From Hippophae tibetana (lineage: Eukaryota; Streptophyta; Magnoliopsida; Rosales; Elaeagnaceae), in NCBI GenBank assembly GCA_037013495.1, contig CM072807.1, positions 7,020,001-7,084,000 of the forward strand: a DNA stretch of 64,000 nt, read 5' to 3'. The position numbers were made by a program, and so were the translations under genes. The notes beneath the pieces were generated by a model, which was given only the letters and a program-made list of their open reading frames with translations, was not told the DNA's origin and ran no database searches. Numbering within the stretch: position 1 is the first letter of the stretch; each line of letters begins with the position of its first letter. Shown here in pieces: positions 23,800 to 37,300 of the stretch.

Positions 23800-26700
23800 C
23801 TTGAATAACATTATAGAATGCATTTAAACATATTGAAATCAATCATTGTTATAAAAAAAATGAGGAGAAAAATGGTTGTATGATGAATATAAACAAGAGT
23901 TTATTAATTGGTTTTGTAACCAAGTGTCACACACAAGAATTCATTAGTAATTCTATATAATGTTTTAAACACATTTCATGTTGTTATATGCATATATTTG
24001 AGTTGAACTTAACAAAATCAATCATAAAATAACAAAAAGTTTGGAATGGTTTACATGTGGTCCAAAATTTGATATCAAATCATATTCTAGTTTCACAATT
24101 AATGGATCGAGGTTTACGACTTAAGCAAAGGACAAAGTTTGAGTAAATCAGAATAGTGGTGTGAAGATAGTTGCACAAACTAAACAATTTACTCGTTCAA
24201 AGATGGTAATCCTGTACTTTATGATATAACATATTATGATATAATTCAAGAAATTGAGAACTCGATTAAGAGGTCTTCTATGAAACTGTATTCTTGTGTG
24301 ATTGGGTCGAAGATGTTATCAATGTTGGATATAAAATAAATGATTTTGGATTTATCTTTGTAAATTTATCCAAGATAAGTCACACTGATGATCCTTTCAC
24401 ATTAGCATTTCATGCAAAACAAGTATTTTACATGAGCGATCAAATTGACACAATTATACTCGAAGTGATTGTGAATGAATATATATATATATATATAATT
24501 AACAAACTAATTAAACATAATGTATGTTCTATATTATTATAATAACTCTTGTTTATATGTTTAGACTTAAAATTGTCAATTAATTTCTATTTCATCATTG
24601 TTTTTAGATATTTCATGGATCATAGGGTACAAGAGATTGTAGATGCAAATGATCTATTAGGGCATTTGAAAAGATGAGGTTGTGCTAATATACTTGATGC
24701 TCCACTTAACCCAGATGATAGAGTACCCTTTCAATTTGATGCTACTGGTAATCCATTAGAAGAAAATGACCAACAATTAAAATCTTCTATTGATAGACTT
24801 GTGAAGTCAAGTATACAAATCAATATAAATGATTGGACTAAGGTTGACGAAGCTGAAGAGTTTAAGATATGAAAAAATATTTATGTAAGTCTCTTTTATT
24901 TTATAACTAATTACATATATTATATTTCATCTAAAATGTGTATTTTTACAAAATCTTTTTAAAGTCCATGATACTTGCAAGAACAAGTGTTACAAGATTG
25001 CAAATAAGGCATGGAATGAATACAAAACTTTCAAATTGGCCAAAAATTATGTGTTTTTATACTTGGAACCACTTAATGAAGAAGAACTATACAAAATCCT
25101 TGAAGAACACCCTTGGATTGAACTCCAAGTATGGAAAGAATTTATGAATTATAGACGTACGAATGAATTTCAAATCATTAGAGAAAAACATCATAATATA
25201 CAAATGTATAATATTCTTCTTAACTGTACTAGGTGGTCATTAAATCTTGAAGTTAGACAAAAATGGTATTATTAAGTTGTTAATCTATAAATATTTTTAT
25301 ATTTATTTTCCTCAAATTTAAGTTGATGTCATGGTTAATAAATTTATTTAATTTATATAAGAAGTTAAATTGTGTAGATCGGTTACCCGATCTGAATTGT
25401 ATATAAAAACAAAGACCCTTAAAACGAAGAAGTCAAGACTGATGACTAAACGAGGAGAAGAATAACTTAATAAGTTAGTTAGTAATTTAACTTGATGTAA
25501 AGTCCTTATGATTTTTTCATATTGATGTAATAACATATGATGTTTTTTTTGCTTTATTATTGTAGAGATTTGTTCTAGAATAAAAAGCCAAAGATGAAAT
25601 AATCGAACAACCAGGAAAAAATGCAATATTTCATGCATTTAGATGTGTGCATCCTAGTCATGTTAGGGGAAGATGACAATATGATGATTATATGGATTTT
25701 TTTAATATTTCAAAACAAAATCCTTATATAGTCAGTAAGGAGAAGTACTGTAAAATTGAAAAAAAATCAACTTCTTTAAGGCATCAATGTTAAGTGGGAT
25801 TTCCACTTTAAAAGAATATCAATCACAACACATGTCAAGCATGACACCATACTACAATCAGGGCATGCACTATTGGCCAGACATACAATCATTCATGCTA
25901 GGCATGCCACCCATGCAATCTCATGGCACCCAATCTATATTCTCAATGGGATATAATCATCCTATTGGTCCTCCCTTTATGCTAGGAATGCAGATGCAAT
26001 CAGGCAATGGTTCAATATCTCTAATGCAATCTGTGCAATCTTACCATCCATCACATGATAAATGTTTTAATGAGAATGTCATTTCAATAGCTACCCTACA
26101 TGAGAGTCATCCTTCTTTTGATGAATCATTTATGGTAAGATTTAAAGCTTATGTAGATAGTCTATTATTTTTATTTTTTATTATATATTTTATTTATTAT
26201 ATATAACACTTAATTTTTTACAGAATATGAAATGTTTTTTGAAACATCCATCATCTACGGACTATATTGCTATTGGAATAGTACAACAATTGAGCGATGA
26301 TCGAATGATTCATAATCAATATTTTCCAAATTATTGGTGAATAATAATTTATCAATCATTGCTCCATGATTGTCCACCACTTGTGTCTTCTGATGCTACC
26401 ATAGTCCAAGAAACAATTCGATAATATGTGGATTGGTTGTTGGGTCAAGTTGTAATAAATTTTGACATGATACTATTTTTTTTACTTAAGATAACACTTT
26501 TTTTATTATTTCTATTATATTATTATTCTTTTATTGTTACTAACATATATAATACCTCTTTTTTAGTCTATTATATCAAAATTAGTAAGTGTGACACATT
26601 TAAGAGATACAAAGCAAGTATCTCGTGGTAAATCTATATCTAGTGGGAAATCATCACACACTAAGTCATTCAAAAAGAAGCTATGAAAAAGTATAGTTAT

Positions 26701-26972
26701 AAATATGCTATAAACTTCAACAGAAATCTTGGCTATTTGATGACTATTGCTGCGAGAAAGACTAGCATAAATGATGAATTGACTATGCCACTTCTTAGAG
26801 AAATTTTTGGCGTAAACATTGGGTAAACATATATATCGATCGAGTACATATTGCGGTTGTTTGAATTTCAAATGATTGATTTAATTATAATTCAAGTGTG
26901 GACAAGATGAGTCCTCAATCAGTAAATAACTTTCATTTATGTAGAACATATAATTATATTTATATTATCTAA

Positions 26973-27022
<50 letters not shown>

Positions 27023-27780
27023 GCATGTTATTATTGACTTCAAGCTAATCACTTATCACATTTAACAATGTTCTATGATTTATCATTTTTCAATCAATAT
27101 CAAGATAAAAATGTTAGCATCAAAGTTAAACAATTATGTGATAAGACATTAATACTTAATAGAAATCAAAAGTTGATAATCCCTTTGCCACTAAAGTTTG
27201 AACAAGGCCAAGATATCATTAGATGTTGATAATCCTTGATCTATATGACAATTATGTTTGGTACTATGACTCAGCTTTCAAAGAATTGAGTAAAGATACA
27301 TAAACAGTTGTTGAAATGTATGAGGCTAGCTATTTTTCTTTGTATTATTTAATAAATAAATAACTGTTTTAAACTTTGATATGCTATGTACAAACAAATA
27401 TTAATAATTTAATTAATTTTACTATTAAATAATAAAGATGTTCGAATATAGAAAATCATGTACGCTTTTTTATAGATTTCACAACAAAATGATGGAGTCA
27501 TGTGTGGTTATTATGTCATGAAATTTATGAGCGAAATCATCTCAAATATCAACATTCCAATTAAAGATGTGGTAATCTCTTTTACTAATATACTTTTTTA
27601 ACATATATAAGTTATTTTTTGTGAATTCATAATATTACATTCTTATTTTGAATTTAAATGCATGTAGTTCTTTGGTTGTAAAAAAAAATCGGGTTATGAT
27701 ATGCAAATTTTTGATGATTTACGAAGAGAATGGACAGAACACATGCTTCAAATTATAATATCACAAAAAGAATAAGATGA
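23800..27780 (+). mobile_element. degenerate CACTA (En/Spm) DNA transposon
   Basis: Three domain blocks in CACTA order. (a) A DUF4216 region at about 24.05-24.45 kb, preceded by a transposase-tail piece (EKWLYDEYKQEF) near 23.87 kb; its signature pieces are GLACGP-like, VFLCDWV-like and DDPFTLAFHAKQVFYMSDQID. (b) A TNPA-like block at about 24.6-26.4 kb (CKNKCYKIANKAWNEY; a Met/Gln/His-rich stretch; FLKHPSSTDYIAIG). (c) A Ulp1/C48 cysteine protease-like tail at about 26.7-27.78 kb, with YVWYYDSAF followed by the catalytic-Cys motif GVMCGYYVMKFM and DDLRREWTEHM. Stops and frame changes run throughout and most of the TNP2 transposase is absent, so it cannot be autonomous. No CACTA termini were found, and the ends given are domain limits. 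A (TA)n tract (about 26978-27019) sits inside. Confidence 0.8.
26978..27019. repeat. (TA)n microsatellite, about 21 units
   Basis: Uninterrupted TA dinucleotides of about 42 bp, the longest pure microsatellite seen in the window. It lies inside the CACTA remnant, upstream of the Ulp1-like exon pieces. Confidence 0.9.
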
Positions 27781-27789
27781 TCTTGAATA

Positions 27790-30700
27790 ATATAGGACAA
27801 TATCATGTTAATTTTTATAATGTTTTAATTTCTCTATTCTTGTCTTTGAAATTTAGGCTTATTTGATGAATGTTTATATGCTTATGTATTTAGGGGAATG
27901 AATTGTTATATGAACATATTTTTCTGCCCAAACTCCATTTCGTATCTTTTGTCTAGTTCCTTACTCACTATGAATATGATATTGCGGGTGAATCTAAGCA
28001 AAACAAACTTCATCTTTTTAAAATAAAGTGAGAATATTACAAAATTCATAAAAGAGTCGATATCATTTTATTTGCAATTTAAGTTATATATATATATATT
28101 GTATATAAATTATTTTTTGTAATAAATTTAATTATCAAATAATTAATTAATATTTAATTTCTTAATTATTTATAGTAATTAAAAAAAAATTAAACATATT
28201 TTTTGTCTGTTATTATGTGATCGAATACAAGTTATGAGAATAACAAAAAATGAGTAAAATATGTATAAAAAATACAGAATTTAAATTCATTCCAACACGT
28301 AAATTAACTTTAAATTTTAAGTATTTTCTTTTTTAATTCAGTTCACATACTTAAAACATCCATTTTGACATAAAGAGTTTTAAGAGGAGTGTTGAAATAA
28401 TTGTTTATTTAAAATATAATTTATCTTTATATAATAATAATAATTTTTCTTTACGTTTAACATTTTCAAACTGAATATGTCGTTTTGAATGGCTTTGAGA
28501 AATTTGCCGATGCTAGGTGAGGATATGGTTGAATTTCATTATAATTAATTTACCTGTTTTATTTGAACTTTTTCTTCCTTTCCTTTTGAATTGATATTAC
28601 TCTTTATGTATAACGAGGTGATAATATTGTTTTAATTTAAATTATTATTATTATAATAAAATTTATTAACAATAATTTTATTTAATAATAATATTAATAG
28701 AATAAGATAAATATTTCATATATTTTTATTATAGTAATAAAAATAATTCTAGCAATATTATTACCCTAATTAAATGTAGTTCATTAGTAGTTAATAAACA
28801 TGGAACACTCAAAGAGAAAAGAAATAGAAATGATTTCAAATTTTAATTTTAAATTATTTTAGATTTAGAAAAAATAAATATTTTATCATAATTTAAAAAT
28901 TAAAATAATTATTATATAAATCCTTATAAATTTTTTTTATCGCAATCCTTAATTATGCTTTATAACTATTTGATGGGATTTCATAATTAGCCGCTGTTTA
29001 AAAAAAGAAAGAAAATTGAAGAAACGGTTTCTCCAAGATTGCTCTGGTGACAAGTCAGGACTCAAAGACGCCAGCACAATATGGAAGAGGAAGCTAAGAT
29101 CAACTTGAACACGTCATTTCCTATATTAGAAAATTGAGAAGGTGATTTTTCTTTTTACAAGGTTAGATTTATCATATAACGTTTTAATTATTATTAATTT
29201 TTTAAAATATAAAATATAAATACTAACAAAAAAATACATTTAAATTATATTGTGTAGTAATGTATATATAAAGTAGGGATTAAATATTTAATTTTGATAG
29301 ACATGTCAAACTTGTAAATTTTCAAGTTCTTTAAAGGGAAATAGTAAATTATTCTATTTAATTGCCATCTGAAAAATAAATGCACTAACTTTTGTTTTGC
29401 ATGAAAGCAATTGTAGGATATTATGTTCTTCTGTGTTTGTTGCTTTCTTAGGAGGTACATGGGAAATTAGATTCTCTTTCATAACAATAATTTAAAACGG
29501 TTCTTTAGTAATTTATTTAGTGAAAATATAATTAAAATATATAATTCATTCATTTATATTTTATTTTTAATTCCTATATAAATATATATACGTTTTTATT
29601 ATTGATGATTTTGTCTAAATTTTTTATTTTAATTACATATATTGTATATTTTATCTCGACTCATTTCATAAATAATATTTTTATAATTTTATTCTATACC
29701 TTTTTAAGTTTTCTTTATCTAATCTCTTATTTACCGATTGTTTTTTTAATACATAGTTATCATAAAATTAATTTAGGAAAAAAATATAGACATTTTATGT
29801 TTTGAAAGAAATAATTTATGTCTAAATATTTATTTATTTTAATAAATAAAATTGTTCTTTTTTATTTGTCTCCGAATCTTCATGATATTTATGAGAATGT
29901 CACTATATTTTATGTTTTGTAATTTTTTATTTTACTATTCTTATTTTTCTTTTGTTCATCATTAAGGCATTTAGTTTGAAAAGGATTTTTACTATTTTTT
30001 TTAAATTCTATATAATTTATTTTAATACTCCTAATAGCTTGCTCATTATTTTGTTAATGTGTAAACCATATAATTTGTGATTTTAATTTATATAAATAAA
30101 ATAATGTAAAAACTAATCAATAACATTATTTTTAGTAAAAATATTATTTATTTTTCTCATATTACAAATATGAAGTGGATCTATGAAAAAAATAATAAGT
30201 TTTGCTAGATACTATTGCACAAATTAATTAGGCATAAATAATTGATGAATACTTATTGTAAAATTATGTAAGGATTATTATTATTTGTTTTTATTACTTA
30301 TTTATTGTTTGAAAACTAATTAAGATTATGTTAATTTAATAAAAAAATTAATTTTCATCGTTTTAAAAAAAACATAACTTACTTTTAACTATCATATATA
30401 CTTATGAAAAAAAAAACTATCATGCACATATATTTTAAAATGAACTATTCTAATTAAATTACGAGAATAAAGTCAATAAAACGTTTATATTTAAGGTTCT
30501 AATAATTTTAAAAAAATCTCATAAAAATAATGTATCATGTAGATTTTCATTTTGATGTATTTAGTTCTCTTAATATTTGAATATTTATTTTATTTTATTA
30601 ATATTTATTATTACTAATATAAAACATCATTCACTTATTTATTTCTATAAACTTGATTTTTTTATTAAGTAAAGTTTAATATAAAAATATTTTCACATAT

Positions 30701-33700
30701 ATAATTGTATGTTATATATTTATGATTTATTTTACATCTTATAAAAATTTGATTCAAATAAATAATATTTTCAATAATATTAATGTTTATTATCCTTTTA
30801 TAATAAATTTTGTTTTATATTATTGTTCATAAAGTTTTCTCATATATGGACTTGTATGTTATTTTTTTTTATTTTCAATTAATCATTTATTTCATAAGGA
30901 TTAATATTCACACTTTAATTAAGTCAATGTAGCTCAGATATAGTTTTAATTTTTACAGAATTGAAATAAAAAAAAATACAAAAAAAATTATTGAAATTAT
31001 TTAGACAAATAATAATAAATGTTAGATAAAACTATTTAAATGTATATATGTTAACAAATATAAAAATTTAAATTAACAAGTGGTTTTTAAAATCAAAGAA
31101 AATATTTAATTACAACTAAATATATATATATCTTAAGATTGAGTATATATATATATACACAATCTTAAAGTATATATATATATTTAGTTGTACGGTGAAC
31201 GATTCAAATAAAATGATTTTAACAAATAGTTTTAATAAAGTATTTCCAATAATTAATTTGAGTTAATTAAAAATAATAATAAATATATCTTTTTATTTGA
31301 TTTGATTTTTCCTTAATTTAATAATTATTCATTAAATTCCAATTTTAAAATATGATATTATTTACATTATTGTTTCATATAATGATTTTATTTTGTTTTT
31401 ACTTTTTTAGGATTTAACTTTAACTTATTTTATTTAGTTTTGTGTATTTTTCTTTTACATCGTTAAACATATTTTTATGAATATTTTTATTTGATATTTT
31501 TTTTATGTATTGTCTCTACATTGTTATTACACTTTAATAATTATTTTAATTAATTAAAAATTATTACAATTTTTAATTTTTATAATAAGAATGATAATTT
31601 ATGGTGTTATTGTTTATTCATTTAATAAAAGAATTAAATCCAATCAATCATTTATAAATGAATATTTGTGTTAGATTTATCATATTCTAATTGATATCAT
31701 GTCATCTCAATTAAAAGTAATAATAATATAATATAATATTTTTAAATGACTACTAAGTTCAATTAGATAATGTATATCATGTTAGCTTAAATTCTTAAGT
31801 AATAATAAAATGTCAATTAAAAAAGTTTATTTTTTATTATGTTATATTTAATTTATTCATTAAATAAAGTTATATAAATCTTATTAACATAATTTAAATG
31901 CATTTATTTTTATATCATGTTTATATTACGTGGTTGTTAAAATGTAACACATTATCTTCAAATTTAAAAAATTAACAGAAATTGCACTATGATGGTTAGA
32001 ATTAACTTGTTAATATTTTCATTACTTGGTCCCATAACTTTAAATTTTAATACTATTAGTAAAGTATATTTAAATTGAGGCCAAATATATTAAATTTAAA
32101 AAGATTGTGAACACATGATGATAAAAAAAGGAGTTGATAAATAAAATTATAGACTCCAATAAATTTTAAGAATTAATTGTGTAAAAGCCTTCTCTTTAAT
32201 AAAAAATTTATAAAAAATATACTTATTGATCAATAACTTTGTGCTTCAACTTATTTAGTTATCAAAATTTCCTTTAATAAATTTGTCACTTTATCATTTT
32301 CATTTTAATCATTTTGGTATCTACTTTTTTATTTTGACTACTATCTTATTTTATTTTTTAAAAAAATTGATTAATTTAAATATTTTTAAGAGTATCAATT
32401 AATTGAGTTGAATGATGAATTTAGATTACTAATTTACTTAAATAGTTTTTACATATAACTAAAGTCACTAATATTAATGTATTAAATTAATCCTTTTAAA
32501 GTTAAAAATCTACTTATAAACATACCTAGTATATATAATGTGTATATACACGGCCAATTGAAAATATTGCTTTGGGATTTGTAAGGGAGGGCATAGAAAT
32601 ATTATTTAATTTTACTTTTCATCTCTCTTTTACAATTTTTAGATTTTTAATTTAAAGTTGTAAATGCATTAAATGAAAAAAGGAAAAAAAATTAAAAGAG
32701 AAGCAATAAATTAGATTTCCTTCCGTAAATTGTGGTTGGAATGTGAAAAAAAAAACAAAATTAATAATTATATAATTAATCATACCTGTACGTCTTGACT
32801 AAAATAGATTTAAAAAATTATAAAATAATATTCTTAAAAATATTTATAATAATAAAAATAATATTAAAAATAATTCAATTAAATAATATTTAATATTAAA
32901 TAAATTTAAATAACTATTATTTAATATTAAATGATGTATAATTAGATAATGTTCAAATAATATATTAAATATTTTTAATAATAAAAGTGTATAAATTAAA
33001 TTTAATAAATATTATTTTTATAATTATAAATTATTATAAATATTGACATAAAAAAATATTGACTCATTTAATAAATAAAATATTAAAATATATTTTTATT
33101 AAAAACAAAAAAATTTAAATCGTCGTTTTAATCTTTTCTTCTTAATTATAAATATTTCAAAATTATGTTACATTGTAAAGATTCACCGGAAAGAAAACGA
33201 CTGTTTTGGTCGTGATGAATGTGTAAATTTGAATTGGATAGAAGAAGAATATAAAAACAGTAAAATTAAAAAGAGAATAACTTATAGGCTTCCCAACACT
33301 TACCCCACCAATTCCTAGCCCTCCCTTTCCAGTCCACTGTGATTATAACTAACAAGATTTTGAATTAAACTCAACTTAATTCCTTCTTAACCATCTACAA
33401 GTTGTTACCTTTTACTAAAATTCTCAAAATCAAAATTCCTTATTCTAACTCTATTGCTAACAAGCTTCTAATGCAAAAAGACAAAGATTTATTTAGATAC
33501 TTTTAATTCAAAGACAAAAATAATGATCTAATTAGTCAAAATTAATAAGAAATTATTAAAATACCCAAATTTTATACATAATTAATTTATTCAATTATTT
33601 TTATTTTAATCTTCTTTATTACAAATGATATTTGATAATCATAAACATATAAATGTGTTAAATATACGCTAATAAAATTATAAAAAAATATATAATTTAT

Positions 33701-33980
33701 GTTTAAAAGAGACTAAAATTGAAACGAAAAATAATATTTATAACATATTTTTAAATTTTTATTATAAAAATCTTATTTTTTATATCTAATTTATATATTT
33801 TCACTAACAAAATTTTAATAAAAAAATTTAATGTATTTTTATTTTTAAATTATTTATTTAAATGAAATAATTTTTTAATTTTTTTAATATTAAACTTTTA
33901 TTTATTTAAACTCATGAAATATTATTAACTCGTTATTTTTTATTATAAATTTTGAAAGAATCGTTTTAAGTAACTTTCTA
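27790..33980. other. AT-rich intergenic desert
   Basis: About 6.2 kb without a recognisable gene. Short ORFs here are AT-driven (Ile/Tyr/Phe/Asn-rich) and resemble nothing. Contains the 82-bp stem-loop at 31111-31192, several TA tracts, and a less AT-rich stretch at about 33170-33480 nearer the downstream gene. Confidence 0.6.
31111..31192. repeat. 82-bp near-perfect inverted repeat (stem-loop)
   Basis: Left arm TACAACTAAATATATATATA followed by TCTTAAGATTG. The right arm is its reverse complement with only a two-base extension and slight mismatch, giving about 31-bp arms around an AT-rich loop. It could be a very short foldback element or MITE, or a cruciform-forming repeat. No coding context and no clear TSD. 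Confidence 0.8.
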
Positions 33981-34094
33981 AAGTTATGTTATTAAATATT
34001 AAAAAAAGGAAAAAAATTCACAAATACACCGACGCAGATTTACACACTACTCTACTGGTTTCTCACACTCACCACCCAACACCCACACCAATAG

Positions 34095-34386
34095 TCCAAT
34101 ACGCACTCTGTGCTTTCTCTCTCTCTCTACTTTCTGTGTGTGTCTGCTACAAACAGACGATACACTCCGCGCTGGCAAAAGATTCCCTCCCCTCCCCTTT
34201 CTTTTCTTTTCCTTTTCCTTATCTTCCTCTTTCGAGCCCTAACCATTTTCCCGAGAAACAAACATCTTCTCTTCCTTATGGCCATGTCTTCCTTGATCTA
34301 TACTGCTCTTTAACCTTTTACTTCGCCCGGCTAAAATTACCCAAATAATTTTCTTCTGTGCTAAGCTAAGCTAAGCTCTTTTTATA
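34095..34386 (+). promoter_or_regulatory. pyrimidine-rich 5' leader of the DUF632 gene, with a uORF
   Basis: CT-rich DNA (CTCTCTCTCTACTTTCTG from about 34118, then CCCTCCCCTTTCTTTTC) is typical of plant 5' leaders. An 11-codon uORF at 34278-34313 (MAMSSLIYTAL) ends 73 nt before the main ATG. A triple GCTAA repeat lies at 34360-34378, just upstream of the start. No clear TATA box was fixed. Translational control by the uORF is inference. Confidence 0.5.
34278..34313 (+). CDS. short upstream ORF (11 aa) in the DUF632 gene leader
   Basis: ATGGCCATG start; peptide MAMSSLIYTAL, then TAA. It lies 73 nt upstream of the main start. If the leader is transcribed as proposed, scanning ribosomes would meet it first. 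No evidence of peptide conservation is available here. Confidence 0.35.
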   Translation: MAMSSLIYTAL

Positions 34387-37300
34387 ATGGGCTGTGCTAC
34401 CTCTAAGCACGACGACTCTCAGGCCGTCGCGCTTTGCCGAGAGAGATGTTCTTCTCTCGATGACGCGATTCACCAGCGTTATTCTTTGGCTGAAGCTCAT
34501 ACAGCTTATATTCATTCACTTAAAGGGATTGGTCGCTCATTGCATAATTTTATCGAAGAAGACTTGGCTAATTCTTATGGGTTACCACCATCTCCGACGC
34601 TTAATCTTCCTCCTCAGCGCAAAGGCGATCCTGTTAGCACAAATATTCAACATACGGACTCTCCGATACGTCACTCTCACTCTAATTCTGGTTCTCATCT
34701 TCATTTTCACTCTGATTCAGACGATGATGGTTCTGGTTCTGGTTTGGGCTCTCTTCATCATTCGGGTCATTCTTCGCCTTTTCACGCGCCTATTGGTCAT
34801 ATGGATTACATGGGTTCGGATCAAGAAGCCCCGAGTTCATTCCCTGGAGGTGGGTTTATGCATATGAATTATATGAAGAAAAAAGCGACGTCTTCTCTTG
34901 TGTATGAGCAGAGACCTGTCAGTCCCGAAACTGTACATCATATGGGTGAATCTTCTTCTTCTGCCTCATATTCCCCTTATGGATATCCAAACAGTAATCC
35001 TAATCCTTATCCCTATTATGGCCATTCTTATTCCGGTGGTGGGTATTATGGTGGTTCTGCGCCTCCTCCATATGCTATGTCATCGCCACCGGCTCTAGCA
35101 TCGTCGTCTAAGCCACCTCCGCCTCCACCATCTCCTCCGAGAGCTTCTGCTTGGGATTTCTTGAATCCATTTGAGACTTATGATAAGTACCAGTCAGCTT
35201 ATACGCCAAGTAGAGACTCGAAGGAGGTGAGAGAAGAAGAGGGCATTCCGGATTTGGAAGATGAAGATTATCGGCATGAGATTGTGAAGGAAGTTCATGG
35301 AGCTCAGAAATTTGCTGGTGATGGCGGTAAGGCTCATTTAAAGGTTGAGATGGGTGATCATGAGGTTGATGACTCTGAGACATCGCTTTATCAGACGAGG
35401 CCAAAAGTTTCATTGGAAAATGAAGGTGGGGTGGAGTATGAGGTTCCTGTAGTGGATAAAAAAGTTGTTGATGAAGAAGAGAGGTCTGAGGAGCGTGGCA
35501 GTGGGTCCAAAGGGCAAGTTGGTTCAAGGAATGTTTTTGAAGTAGCTAGAGAAATTGAGGTTCAATTCGAGCGAGCGTCCGAGTCCGGAAATGACGTTGC
35601 GCGGATCCTTGAGGTGGGAAAGCGTCAGCATAGCCGCAAACATGGTATGCCCTTTTTCTTCTTTTTCAGGTTAATTGATCTGCGAGTACTCTCTTAAGTT
35701 TTTGTTTATTTGTTCTAGTGTGGTGGTTATTAATTTGGTCTTTGAAGATTGTTGCCGAATTTAGTATATGAGTGTGGATCACGTAAAGAAGCGATCTTTA
35801 GACTAAACTCAACGAGTTCCTTTTTTTTTTTTTTGAGGGGTTTGGTTCTTTACAATGTTCAGTATTGCATTTAGCCGTGGTTTGACTTTAGATTGGGTGT
35901 TTCTTCATGAAGCAGTTACTTCTAAGATGCTACATGTGGTTACTCCATCTTTATCAGTAGTGTCATCACAGCCTTCTACAGCTAAAGGTGCGGATACATC
36001 TGCTGAGAAGAGTGGTACTGCTTTGTTGGACTTTGAAGATGAGTTGAGGATGCGGTCCAGAACTCTTTCTTCTACCTTGCATAAGCTGTATCTTTGGGAG
36101 AAGAAACTCTTCAATGAAGTTAAGGTATGTTGTTATTTATACCCTGTTGCTAGGATTTTGAATGTGACATTTACATTTGAACTGTTTTGGTGTTCCAACC
36201 TTTGATTTTTTCTGGACAATTTGACGCTTACTAGTTAGCTGTGTCATATAATCAGTTCTTGCTGTTGTTTCATGATAATCTTTTTGATAGGGTATAAGCG
36301 ATTGTCTGATTTCTGAATTATGTGCCGTGGTTGAGATGAGCCCTTTTTAAGGTGTCATTTGTTGCAAAATTCTTTTATCATTTAAGCATTTATCAGATGG
36401 CAGGAAGGAATAGGCCTTTTGGGTTATTTCCATATTTTTGTCTTTATCTTGGTTGAGAATTTTTAGGTTCTAGCGGTTCTGTTTGATGTTTTTAATGAGA
36501 GTTGTATCCTTTTGTTCCTGCAGGCTGAGGAAAAGATGCGTGTAATTCATGAAAGGAAACGTCGTAAGCTGAAGCGTTTAGATGACAGGGGTGCTGAGGC
36601 ACACAAAGTTGATTCTACCCGAAAGTTAGTAAGGAGTCTCTCCACAAAGATAAGAATTGCAATTCAAGTCGTTGATAAGATATCAGTGACAATAAATAAG
36701 ATTAGGGATGAAGAGTTGTGGCCTCAACTGAGTGACTTTATTCAGGGGTATGTATATTTACTTGTTATATGCCAGATCTTTGCTGATTCTAGCCTTTTTT
36801 TTGGTAACTGTGTCAGTGTCAGTATTAACATCATATATGTATATTTGCTTCAAATCTTATTTGTCTGGTGTTGTCTCTTGCAAAAATAAATCAGATTTTG
36901 GCTCTTAACGTTTTCAATGAGTTCTATTCTGAGTGCCTTGTAGTTTCTCATTATGGTAGGATCTTTTGTTATACTCATTATTGGTTAAACTCTTAAATGG
37001 CATGACAGGTCACAGGCATTATTAATTAAGCCTATTGTCTTTGTTGGTATTGTTCTTTGAAAATTACAAGGATCGGTGGCAGTTAGGGTAACAACCAAAT
37101 AGGGATTTTGGAAAAATAATGGAATCTGTTCTTTAGTAGGCAATCTGAGAATTGCTAGGAAACCTGATGTTTGGTTTCTTATGAAGCCAGATTGGTAAGT
37201 TGGCAATGGCTCCGTTGCCTGTTTAATCATGTAATTGTAGGAGGCTTTGCATTTAATGCAACATATGCAAGTGAACGATTGTCAACTTAGCTTGTTTGTC

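Noticed and set aside
26563-26871. 102-codon minus-strand ORF
   Set aside because: The + strand here carries the front of the Ulp1-like region of the CACTA element; the minus ORF is its shadow.
26978-27019. Repeat tract considered for a CRISPR-like or satellite array
   Set aside because: Simple TA microsatellite. No spaced repeat array exists anywhere in the window, and the DNA is plant nuclear.
29245-29805. Hydrophobic ORFs on both strands (Phe/Ile/Tyr-rich)
   Set aside because: Composition-driven ORFs in very AT-rich DNA; no start context, no homology, no splice logic.
33986-34348. 120-codon ORF just upstream of the DUF632 start
   Set aside because: It is the CT-rich leader read as Ser/Leu/Pro-rich peptide. 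Low complexity, no family resemblance, and the real gene starts at 34387.
9071-34386. tRNA, rRNA, snoRNA or organelle DNA insertions in the large intergenic region
   Set aside because: No cloverleaf with A/B boxes, no conserved rRNA segments and no chloroplast or mitochondrial gene fragments were recognised; sensitivity by eye is limited.
35108-35527. 139-codon minus-strand ORF within DUF632 exon 1
   Set aside because: Antisense of the low-complexity middle of the gene; Pro/His/Gln-rich by composition only.
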